Positions 1 to 5,954 of a stretch of 7,293 nt of DNA are shown here, piece by piece. The DNA comes from Chloroflexota bacterium (GTDB lineage Bacteria; Chloroflexota; Dehalococcoidia; GIF9; AB-539-J10): contig JADFUZ010000049.1 of assembly GCA_015222295.1 (NCBI GenBank), positions 1 through 7,293 on the forward strand, read 5' to 3'. Position 1 is the first letter of the stretch; the number at the start of each line of letters is the position of its first letter. Made by a program: the position numbers and the translations under genes. Under the pieces are notes generated by a model that searched no databases, was not told the origin of the DNA, and was given only the letters and a program-made list of their open reading frames with translations.

Positions 1-483
1 GCGGTTGACTCGGTCAAGATTCCGGTCATCGCTGCTGGCGGATTCGGGGATGCCCGGGGCTTTGTTGCCGCGCTCGCTTTGGGTGCTGAGGCGGTGCTGA
101 TGGGCACCAGGTTCATGGCCAGCAAGGAAAGCCTGGCGCACCCCAAAGTGAAGGAGTGGCTCATAAGAGCCAGAGAAACAGACACACTGCTCATTGAGCA
201 GTCCATCCGGAATACGTCGAGGGTATTGCGAAACACACCGGCAGAGAGAACCGCAGAACTGGAGAAGAAAGGTGCCTCGCTGGAAGAACTGCTCCCGATA
301 ATAGGTGGCCTGAAGGAAAAGGCTTTGCTCGAAACAGGCGATCTCGACGCCGGGATCCTGCACTGCGGTCAGGTGAGCGGGCTGGTTAGGGAAATCCCAT
401 CGGTGAAAGAGATTATCGACGGCATCATCGACCAAGCCGAAATCATACGCAAGCGCCTGGAAATGCTCGTCCAACTGCAGTAG
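1..483 (+). CDS. Nitronate monooxygenase / NAD(P)H-dependent flavin oxidoreductase, 3' part
   Basis: This gene is cut by the left edge; 160 C-terminal residues and the TAG stop are visible, and the frame is open from base 1. The family are FMN-binding TIM-barrel enzymes (2-nitropropane dioxygenase/nitronate monooxygenase, related to FabK enoyl reductase) of about 320-360 residues, so roughly half the protein is missing. What is seen: the barrel segment PVIAAGGFGDARG near the start, whose glycines belong to the FMN-phosphate binding loop, then GAEAVLMGTRF, the strand and turn that closes the flavin site. The C-terminal helical part includes CGQVSGLVREIPSVKEII, like the GQ..GL motif near the family's C-terminus. 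The catalytic His region lies outside the window. Substrate cannot be told: family members oxidise nitronates, reduce enoyl thioesters or act as general flavin oxidoreductases. It converges on the acyl-CoA synthetase gene, with 44 nt between stops. Family assignment is firm; exact reaction is not. Confidence 0.88.
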   Translation, partial: AVDSVKIPVIAAGGFGDARGFVAALALGAEAVLMGTRFMASKESLAHPKVKEWLIRARETDTLLIEQSIRNTSRVLRNTPAERTAELEKKGASLEELLPIIGGLKEKALLETGDLDAGILHCGQVSGLVREIPSVKEIIDGIIDQAEIIRKRLEMLVQLQ

Positions 484-523
484 CAAGGCAGGCTGTACAG
501 TTGCTGAGTTCCTGCGACCTTGC
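483..523. terminator. Possible stem-loop between two convergent genes
   Basis: GCAAGG+CAGG at 483-492 can pair with CCTG (511-514) and CCTTGC (518-523), with a 3-nt CGA bulge and an 18-nt loop. It fills the 44-nt gap between convergent stops, where a bidirectional terminator is expected. There is no T-run on either strand, so it is not a classical intrinsic terminator; weak call. Confidence 0.3.
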
Positions 524-527
524 AGAG

Positions 528-1913
528 TCAGTGTTCTAGACGGAACTGTGAGTAACTGCCGAGATGGCCCAGACTCCTCATGGCCCTGTCGAAACTGGAG
601 AAAACCAGCGTCTTGCCTGTAGCTTCCAGCCCATTCTTGACTTCGCTGAAGAAGGACCCGTAGATATAGAACACCAGGGGCTTTTCTGGATGTTCCCTCG
701 CTGCTTCTTCCACGAGCTGGCAGAGCTCGACATGTAGTGCGGGCTTGTTGGCAGCGAATATGCACAGGACTGCATTCACCTGTTGGTCAGACAGGAGATT
801 CTGGATAGCCGCCTTTTCCATCTCGAAAACAGAATGCCCGGAGATCATGATCCCCGGCCACATATCCACCGGATTGCCCACCGCCAACCACGAAGGAGAG
901 AGAGCACTGAGCTTTTCTATCGTCACAGGAGATAACTCAGCCAGATCCAAGCCAGACTTTTCACAGGCATCCACTCCCATGATGCCGAATCCGCCTGTGT
1001 AGGTCGCAATACCAACATTCTTGCCTGACATCAGAGGCAACGTAAGGAAAGCCCTTATTGCATCAGAGAATTCCTCTATGTTAGTCACCCTGATCACCCC
1101 GGCCCTTTTCAACGCTACGTCCCATACCTCATCCCTGCCTGTCAGGGAGCCTGTGTGGGACCGGACAGCCTGAGCAGCGCGTCCGCTTCTTCCCGTCTTG
1201 AGGGCAATTATGGGCTTGGTTCCGGACACCCGATCAGCCGCACGCAGAAAGCGCCTGCCATCTCTCACCCCCTCAATGTGCAGGGCAATCACCTTCGTCT
1301 CAGGATCCTGCCCGTAGTATTCCAGACCGTCAGCAAGGTCGATATCGCAGGCATTTCCCAGGTCGATTGCCTTGCCCACCGACCTGATATCACAGAACCC
1401 CACGAAGAAGGCCCCGGTCTGACAGATCAAGCCAACAGGCAAGGTCTCCATACGCATCCTGATAAAGGACGAACTGAAGTTGATGTAGGCATTGGCTGTG
1501 CCAAAGGTGTTGGGACCGAGCACCCTGGTCCCATTCCCTTCGATCAGACCATCTATTTCCTCCTGCAAGCGCTCGCCCTCGTCATCATCGGCATCAGCAA
1601 ATCCCTGTGTCACTATCGTGATGGCTGGAATACCCGCGTCGACGCACTGCCTGACTATCTCGGGAACCAAAGACCTGGGTAGGCTTACCACGGCCAAATC
1701 GACCTTCTCGGGCAGTTCCTTAACCTGGGTATATGTCCTAATTCCCAGGATTTCGCTGGCATTGGGATTCACAGGATAAATACGCCCTTTGTAGCCATAG
1801 CTGAGCAAGTTCTCCAAAACGTTGAAAGCGTCCTCTCCAGTGCGCCGCGATGCCCCGATAATGGCTACCGACCCAGGTTCCAGGAAGTGCTTCAGTTGCC
1901 GCACGATATCCAT
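528..1913 (-). CDS. ADP-forming acyl-CoA (acetyl-CoA) synthetase alpha subunit, CoA-binding
   Basis: This 461-residue protein matches the usual length of free-standing ADP-forming acetyl-CoA synthetase alpha subunits (about 460). Such enzymes interconvert acyl-CoA + ADP + Pi with acid + ATP + CoA, in the cytoplasm, through a phospho-histidine. Seen in order: a Rossmann CoA-binding domain (GSVAIIGAS at about 14-22, YPVNP at 46-50); LGPNTFG at 132-138; CQTGAF at 164-169 at the start of the succinyl-CoA synthetase-like flavodoxin domain; GNACDID at 186-192; and RSHTGSLTG at 251-259, in which His253 is the expected phosphorylated residue. GNPVD at 346-350 lies in the third domain. The beta subunit (ATP-grasp) is not adjacent. 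The frame is open 46 codons further up, to 2051, but the family's N-terminus starts just before the Rossmann strand, AGGTAGGG lies 5 nt before ATG 1913, and a strong promoter at 1950-1979 would sit inside any longer form. Acid substrate unknown (acetate, aryl or branched acids are all possible). Confidence 0.88.
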   Translation of the reverse strand: MDIVRQLKHFLEPGSVAIIGASRRTGEDAFNVLENLLSYGYKGRIYPVNPNASEILGIRTYTQVKELPEKVDLAVVSLPRSLVPEIVRQCVDAGIPAITIVTQGFADADDDEGERLQEEIDGLIEGNGTRVLGPNTFGTANAYINFSSSFIRMRMETLPVGLICQTGAFFVGFCDIRSVGKAIDLGNACDIDLADGLEYYGQDPETKVIALHIEGVRDGRRFLRAADRVSGTKPIIALKTGRSGRAAQAVRSHTGSLTGRDEVWDVALKRAGVIRVTNIEEFSDAIRAFLTLPLMSGKNVGIATYTGGFGIMGVDACEKSGLDLAELSPVTIEKLSALSPSWLAVGNPVDMWPGIMISGHSVFEMEKAAIQNLLSDQQVNAVLCIFAANKPALHVELCQLVEEAAREHPEKPLVFYIYGSFFSEVKNGLEATGKTLVFSSFDRAMRSLGHLGSYSQFRLEH

Positions 1914-1949
1914 TGCTACCCTACCTTCTGCTTCCCGACCGAAGATGCC

Positions 1950-1979
1950 AATATAGACTATCACCACGCGCAGTGTCAA
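1950..1979 (-). promoter_or_regulatory. Sigma70-type promoter of the acyl-CoA synthetase gene
   Basis: On the minus strand, TTGACA (1974-1979, perfect consensus -35) is followed after 18 nt by TATATT (1950-1955, 5 of 6 to the -10 consensus). Transcription should begin near 1943, giving a leader of about 30 nt that contains the AGGTAGGG ribosome site before ATG 1913. The promoter's position argues for the shorter 461-residue protein. Confidence 0.7.
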
Positions 1980-2107
1980 AACGTCTGAACCTGGAGCAAG
2001 GGCTTCTGGGGCCTCGATACCTGTCTTTCCCACCATGGAGCGGGCCGCCAAGGCTATTGCCAGAATCGGCAGATACTACGACGCCAGATAGGCAGTCCCC
2101 GCAGAGC
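1980..2107. other. Divergent intergenic core without recognised gene
   Basis: This is the stretch between the two divergent promoters (whole intergenic region 1914-2145, 232 bp). I see no RNA gene or clear operator. There is a short hairpin TGCC-AGAATC-GGCA around 2059-2072, and the acyl-CoA synthetase frame stays open to 2051 without looking like protein of that family. The two promoters are about 130 bp apart, so shared regulation is possible but unsupported. Confidence 0.4.
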
Positions 2108-2137
2108 TTTACAGCAAGCGCCGTTTCAAGCTATAAT
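2108..2137 (+). promoter_or_regulatory. Sigma70-type promoter of the cca-secD-secF operon
   Basis: TTTACA (2108-2113, 5 of 6 to TTGACA) and TATAAT (2132-2137, perfect -10) are separated by 18 nt. Transcription is expected to start near 2143-2146, right at the ATG at 2146. No Shine-Dalgarno sequence precedes that ATG (the preceding bases are ATCAGCGCCA), consistent with a leaderless or nearly leaderless mRNA. Confidence 0.72.
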
Positions 2138-2145
2138 CAGCGCCA

Positions 2146-3702
2146 ATGCCTCTTCCCGCACAGTCCACTGCCGTCATAGACAAGGTATCCCAATTGCTAG
2201 CCCGAGAAGGACATCAAGGCTATCTTGTTGGCGGTTTCATTCGGGACTGGCTTCTGGACAGACAGACCAGCGACATCGACATCGCTGTGAGTGGCGACGC
2301 GATACGAGCAGCCCGTGAAGTAGCCCGGTCCGTGCACGGCAAATTCGTTCTGCTTGATGAGTTGAACTCCATAGCCAGAGTGGTGATACCCAAGGGCGAG
2401 GACCGAGGGTATCTTCCGCGAACCGAGGCATTTCGCCAGGCGGAGTGGCACCTTGATTTTGCCCCTTTTTCCACCAATATTGGGGCCGATCTCGGCCGCC
2501 GCGATTTCACCATAAACGCCATGGCTGTTGAACTCGGACGATTTGCCTCCCGCGCTGCAAGAAGTACTGGCCAGGTACCATCTGGGGAGAACCTCATTGA
2601 TCCGTTCTCTGGAGAAGACGATCTCAAGAACGGAGTGATTCGGGCAGTAGGCGAACAAGTATTTGAGGCCGATGCCGTCAGGTTACTGCGGGGCGTGAGG
2701 TTAGCCGCCGAGCTTGGCTTCTCCATAGAGCCAACCACGGAACAGCTAATCCGCCGCTACTGTCAATCCATCATCAGAATCCCCGGTGAGAGAATCAGGG
2801 AGGAGCTTCTTCGTCTGCTCAGCCTGCCTCGAGCCGCTCATTACCTCAGGTACCTGGACGAGCTGGGGCTACTGGTAGCTTTGATCCCCGAACTGGCAGA
2901 TGGCAAAGGAGTAGAGCAGCCCACTGTTCACTTCTGGGACGTCTTTGACCATTCGCTGCAAACAGTAGCCGCACTGGAGTTCTTGCTCAGGGAAAACGAG
3001 TGGGAATGCGGCAGTAAAGAGATGCTGGACGCAGTACCGTGGTCGGATTCACTGGATCAGCACTTCTCGCAGGAGGTTTCTAAAGGCAGCAGCCGTAGGC
3101 CTTTGCTCAAGCTGGGAGGGCTGCTCCACGACGTCGCCAAACCGGCCACGCGGACCATTGATGATTCCGGCAGAGCAAGGTTTCTGGGGCACCCCAAACA
3201 GGGCGCAGCCACGGTGGAGGCCATCATGAGCAGGCTGAGATTCAGCCGCCAGGAAACAAGCCTGGTGGTAAGCCTGGTCTACCATCACATGCGCCCTGCC
3301 CAGATGACAAATGGCGCCCTGCCCACTCAACGAGCCATCTACCGTTATTTCCGAGACACCAAAGATGCTGGAATTGACATCCTGTTTCTGGCCCTGGCCG
3401 ACCACCTGGCCACTCGCGGTCCCCTGGTTAGAATAGGAGATTTCAGAGAGCAGTGCCGGCTAACAGACTATGTACTGGCCGAGCATCAAAAACAGGAGGT
3501 CAAGGTGTCACCGCCGAAGCTCGTCGATGGGCACGACCTGATGAACGAACTGGGCCTGGGGCCGGGCCCGTTGATTGGCAGCCTCCTGGCGCTGGTATGT
3601 GAAGCTCAAGCCAGCGGCGAGTTGGCCAGCAGAGAGGAAGCGGTGGCGTTAGCCCGAGAAGAATTGACCGAACGCCAGGCCATTGCGAGGACGGGCAGTT
3701 GA
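2146..3702 (+). CDS. cca: tRNA nucleotidyltransferase / poly(A) polymerase family protein with HD domain
   Basis: A 518-residue class II nucleotidyltransferase that adds CCA (or part of it) to tRNA 3' ends. Seen in order: GGFIRD at 29-34 and DID at 43-45, the metal-binding carboxylates; RRDFTINAMA at 118-127; an EDxxR-type motif at 175-179 that reads ADAVR; LLRGVRLAAELGF at 180-192; RNA-binding helices; then an HD domain with His269 (FDHS), His328-Asp329 (LLHDVAKP), His349 (GHP) and HH at 380-381; and a C-terminal GHDLMNELGLGPG segment typical of HD-type tRNA nucleotidyltransferases. HD domains in such enzymes carry phosphodiesterase or phosphatase activity. Residues about 281-317 form a polar insert before the HD pair. 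Oddities: Ala175 replaces the motif Glu, and the stretch between the third-carboxylate strand (LDFAPF, 103-108) and RRDF is about 15 residues shorter than in Bacillus-type CCA enzymes, so CC-adding activity is possible. ATG 2146 is chosen because a helix precedes YLVGG, although no ribosome site is present. It overlaps secD by 4 nt. Confidence 0.88.
   Translation: MPLPAQSTAVIDKVSQLLAREGHQGYLVGGFIRDWLLDRQTSDIDIAVSGDAIRAAREVARSVHGKFVLLDELNSIARVVIPKGEDRGYLPRTEAFRQAEWHLDFAPFSTNIGADLGRRDFTINAMAVELGRFASRAARSTGQVPSGENLIDPFSGEDDLKNGVIRAVGEQVFEADAVRLLRGVRLAAELGFSIEPTTEQLIRRYCQSIIRIPGERIREELLRLLSLPRAAHYLRYLDELGLLVALIPELADGKGVEQPTVHFWDVFDHSLQTVAALEFLLRENEWECGSKEMLDAVPWSDSLDQHFSQEVSKGSSRRPLLKLGGLLHDVAKPATRTIDDSGRARFLGHPKQGAATVEAIMSRLRFSRQETSLVVSLVYHHMRPAQMTNGALPTQRAIYRYFRDTKDAGIDILFLALADHLATRGPLVRIGDFREQCRLTDYVLAEHQKQEVKVSPPKLVDGHDLMNELGLGPGPLIGSLLALVCEAQASGELASREEAVALAREELTERQAIARTGS
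3687..3691 (+). promoter_or_regulatory. Ribosome binding site fixing the TTG start of secD
   Basis: GAGGA lies 7 nt before the TTG at 3699. It sits within the last codons of cca, so translation of secD is probably coupled to termination of cca at the overlapping TTGA. Confidence 0.65.
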
Positions 3703-5036
3703 ACAAAAGGAACATCCTGCTGCTCGTCGTCATCCTCGGGTTGACCGGTTTCGCTCTGTGGTCAATCCTGCCTCTCAACACAAAGCTGCTCGGCCCTGAT
3801 GGACTGACCCTCGGTCTCGACCTCAAGGGTGGCAGCCAGTTGCTCTACAAGGCCGACCTATCCAAGAAGGACCCCTCTGTCACAGACGAACAGGCCATGG
3901 CAGCAGTGATAGAGAAGATCCAACGCAGAGTCAATGAATACGGCGCTGTTGAACCTACGATCCAAAGACTGGGAGGCGACCGGATACTGGTTCAGCTTCC
4001 GGGAGTCAGAGATATCAGCAGAGCAATCAGGCTCATCGGCGAAACAGGCTTGCTCTATTTCAGAGAGCGCGAACTCGACGGAAATGGCAAACCAGTTCTT
4101 GACGAGGATGGCGCTCCTGCTTTCCAGGAACAGGCTGCCACAGCCACCGGCAAGGATGGCAAGGAAAACGAACTCACCGGTAGGTACTTGAAACATGTCG
4201 GGCAGGATTTCGACCAATACGGCGCACCAATCGTAACATTCGAGTGGAATAGCGAAGGCGCCCATCTCTTCGAACAGATAACCGAGCGCAATCTGAACGA
4301 GCAACTGGCCATCTGTGTGGACAAGAAAATAGTCTCGGCTCCGGTGGTTCGAGCCGTAATCAGCCGTAGTGGGCAAATTGAAGGGAATTTCACAATGGAC
4401 GAAGCGGAAGACCTGGTGAACAAGCTGAACTCAGGTGCTCTGGACCTGCCGTTGACAATCATCGACCAGCGAGACGTAGATGCCAGCCTCGGCGCCGACT
4501 CCGTAAGGAAAAGCCTGCTGGCTGCCGGCGTTGGACTGGCGCTGCTGCTGCTGTTCATGCTCCTGTATTATCGCTTTCCCGGCTTGATAGCCTGTCTTAG
4601 TCTGGCCATCTACGGCGCCCTTCTGCTGGCCATCTTCAACATTTTCTCTGCGCAGTTGACTCTGACGCTTCCCGGGATCGCGGCCTTTATTCTATCTCTG
4701 GGCATGGCGGTAGACGCCAACGTTCTTATTTTTGAGAGGATGAAGGACGAGTTGCGAACTGGGCGTACCCTGGGCGCCGCTGTCGAAGCCGGTTTCAATC
4801 GTGCCTGGACGGCTATTCGTGATAGCAATATCACCACCTTTATTGCCTGCATTGTTCTCTTCTGGCTTGGCGGTACCTTCGGCGCCTTCATGGTCAGAGG
4901 GTTTGCCCTGACCCTGTTTGTCGGTGTGGCTGTGAGCATGTTCACTGCCATCGTCATCACCCGGACTTTCCTGCGACTTGCTGTGGCTAGCGGACGTGTC
5001 ACTAGCCTGGCAGCCTACGGAGTTAAGCGTGATTGA
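3699..5036 (+). CDS. secD: Protein translocase subunit SecD
   Basis: A 445-residue inner-membrane protein that works with SecF beside SecYEG, using the proton gradient to help pull exported proteins across the membrane. Seen: an N-terminal membrane segment (about 5-23); LGLDLKGG at 38-45, the SecD signature; an extracytoplasmic P1 domain of beta/alpha type to about 260, with PGVRDISRAIRLIGETGLL at 101-119; then PLTIIDQRDVDASLGADS at 251-268 leading into five membrane helices. MAVDANVLIFERMKDE at 336-351 holds Asp339, the transmembrane acid known to be essential in the family, and FNRAWTAIRDSNITT at 366-380 is the conserved loop and start of the next helix. It is compact compared with the 615-residue E. 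coli protein. The start is TTG at 3699, overlapping the cca TGA by 4 nt with GAGGA 7 nt upstream; MNKRN then runs straight into the first helix. No yajC precedes it here. Confidence 0.96.
   Translation: MNKRNILLLVVILGLTGFALWSILPLNTKLLGPDGLTLGLDLKGGSQLLYKADLSKKDPSVTDEQAMAAVIEKIQRRVNEYGAVEPTIQRLGGDRILVQLPGVRDISRAIRLIGETGLLYFRERELDGNGKPVLDEDGAPAFQEQAATATGKDGKENELTGRYLKHVGQDFDQYGAPIVTFEWNSEGAHLFEQITERNLNEQLAICVDKKIVSAPVVRAVISRSGQIEGNFTMDEAEDLVNKLNSGALDLPLTIIDQRDVDASLGADSVRKSLLAAGVGLALLLLFMLLYYRFPGLIACLSLAIYGALLLAIFNIFSAQLTLTLPGIAAFILSLGMAVDANVLIFERMKDELRTGRTLGAAVEAGFNRAWTAIRDSNITTFIACIVLFWLGGTFGAFMVRGFALTLFVGVAVSMFTAIVITRTFLRLAVASGRVTSLAAYGVKRD
5019..5022 (+). promoter_or_regulatory. Ribosome binding site fixing the GTG start of secF
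   Basis: GGAG lies 6 nt before GTG at 5029, inside the secD tail. It favours GTG 5029 over an in-frame TTG at 4978, which would add 17 residues lying wholly within secD codons. Confidence 0.65.
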
Positions 5037-5946
5037 TTTCGTCGGCCGGAAACAGTGGTTCTTCCTTGTCTCAGGCATAGCCCTGCTCATATCCATCATC
5101 TCGCTGGCGGCTTTCAAGCTCGAGCCTGGCATCGATTTCACCGGCGGGACATCCATGACACTTCAGTTCGCCCCGCAGGTGGAACAGAGCCAATTGCGCC
5201 AGCAACTGACAAATCTGGGACATCCTGAAGCGATGATACAGAGGAGCGGGGGCGATTTCTTCATTCGCCTCAAGGAGATATCGCCTGAAGAACGCGAAGA
5301 TCTGATCGGAGGACTCGAGACAAGCCTTGCTAGCGAGGTTACCGTCCGTGACTACAGCACGGTCTCTCCCAGCATAGCTACGGAGACAGCACGAAATGCG
5401 GGAATTGCAGTGATAATAGCTTCTGTGGCCATGCTGCTCTACATCGCTTGGGCCTTTCGTCGCATGCCCAGCCCGTTTCGTTGGGGCACCTGTGCCATCA
5501 TCGCCTTGATCCATAACGTGCTCATAGTAGCAGGCATATTCTCTGTCCTCGGCCGCGCCACTGGAGTAGAGATCGATGCCCTGTTTATCACCGGACTGCT
5601 CACCATCGTAGGCTACACCATCAACAATACCGTCGTTGTCTTCGACCGGATCCGGGAGAACACGGTCAGGACTATCAGCCAGGACTTCGCAGTGACGGTG
5701 AACTGTAGCCTGGTAGAAACACTGGCGCGCTCCCTCAATACTTCCCTGACCACCCTTTGCGTTGTCCTGGCCCTGTTGCTTTTTGGTGGAGCTACAATCC
5801 ACTACTTCGTGTTAGTCCTGTTTATCGGGCTGATTGTCGGCACTTATAGCTCCATGTGTATCGCTAGTCCGCTGCTCGTGGTGTGGGAAAAGGGGGAGTG
5901 GAGGCAATTGCTCTCCCGGCTGCCTTGGGCTAGAAAAGCTGCCTGA
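5029..5946 (+). CDS. secF: Protein translocase subunit SecF
   Basis: A 305-residue partner of SecD, of normal SecF length (about 300). Seen: first membrane helix at about 9-28, then GIDFTGGTSM at 34-43, the SecF signature; the P4 extracytoplasmic domain to about 108; STVSPSIATETARNAG at 110-125 entering the second helix; and four further helices. Motif GYTINNTVVVFDRIREN at 195-211 corresponds to the family's GYSINDTVVVFDRIREN, and LARSLNTSLTT at 232-242 keeps the conserved helix arginine (Arg234). Two family aspartates are replaced by asparagine: Asn163 in IHN (usually HD) and Asn200 in INN (usually IND). Translation starts at GTG 5029, within an 8-nt overlap with secD. The protein ends with a short basic tail after VVWEKGEWRQLL. 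The stop lies 8 nt from that of the convergent deacetylase gene. Assignment is certain; the effect of the Asn changes is unknown. Confidence 0.95.
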   Translation: MIDFVGRKQWFFLVSGIALLISIISLAAFKLEPGIDFTGGTSMTLQFAPQVEQSQLRQQLTNLGHPEAMIQRSGGDFFIRLKEISPEEREDLIGGLETSLASEVTVRDYSTVSPSIATETARNAGIAVIIASVAMLLYIAWAFRRMPSPFRWGTCAIIALIHNVLIVAGIFSVLGRATGVEIDALFITGLLTIVGYTINNTVVVFDRIRENTVRTISQDFAVTVNCSLVETLARSLNTSLTTLCVVLALLLFGGATIHYFVLVLFIGLIVGTYSSMCIASPLLVVWEKGEWRQLLSRLPWARKAA

Positions 5947-5954
5947 CGGCCAGG

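Noticed and set aside
1155..1682. Plus-strand open frame of 175 codons opposite the acyl-CoA synthetase
   Set aside because: It lies wholly antisense to a protein with clear family motifs, its translation has no recognisable domain, and it is explained by the codon bias of the real gene.
2059..2072. Short inverted repeat TGCC-AGAATC-GGCA in the divergent region
   Set aside because: A 4-bp stem is too small to support a regulatory RNA or operator call.
2220..2738. Minus-strand open frames of 153-172 codons opposite the nucleotidyltransferase
   Set aside because: Two overlapping frames in the same place, neither with motifs; shadows of the real gene.
4978..5028. Longer secF start at TTG 4978
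   Set aside because: GTG 5029 has a well-spaced GGAG and gives the normal short SecF N-terminus directly before the first helix.
5071..5802. Minus-strand open frame of 243 codons opposite secF
   Set aside because: It is antisense to a certain secF; the translation is polar and low in pattern, the expected mirror image of membrane-helix codons.
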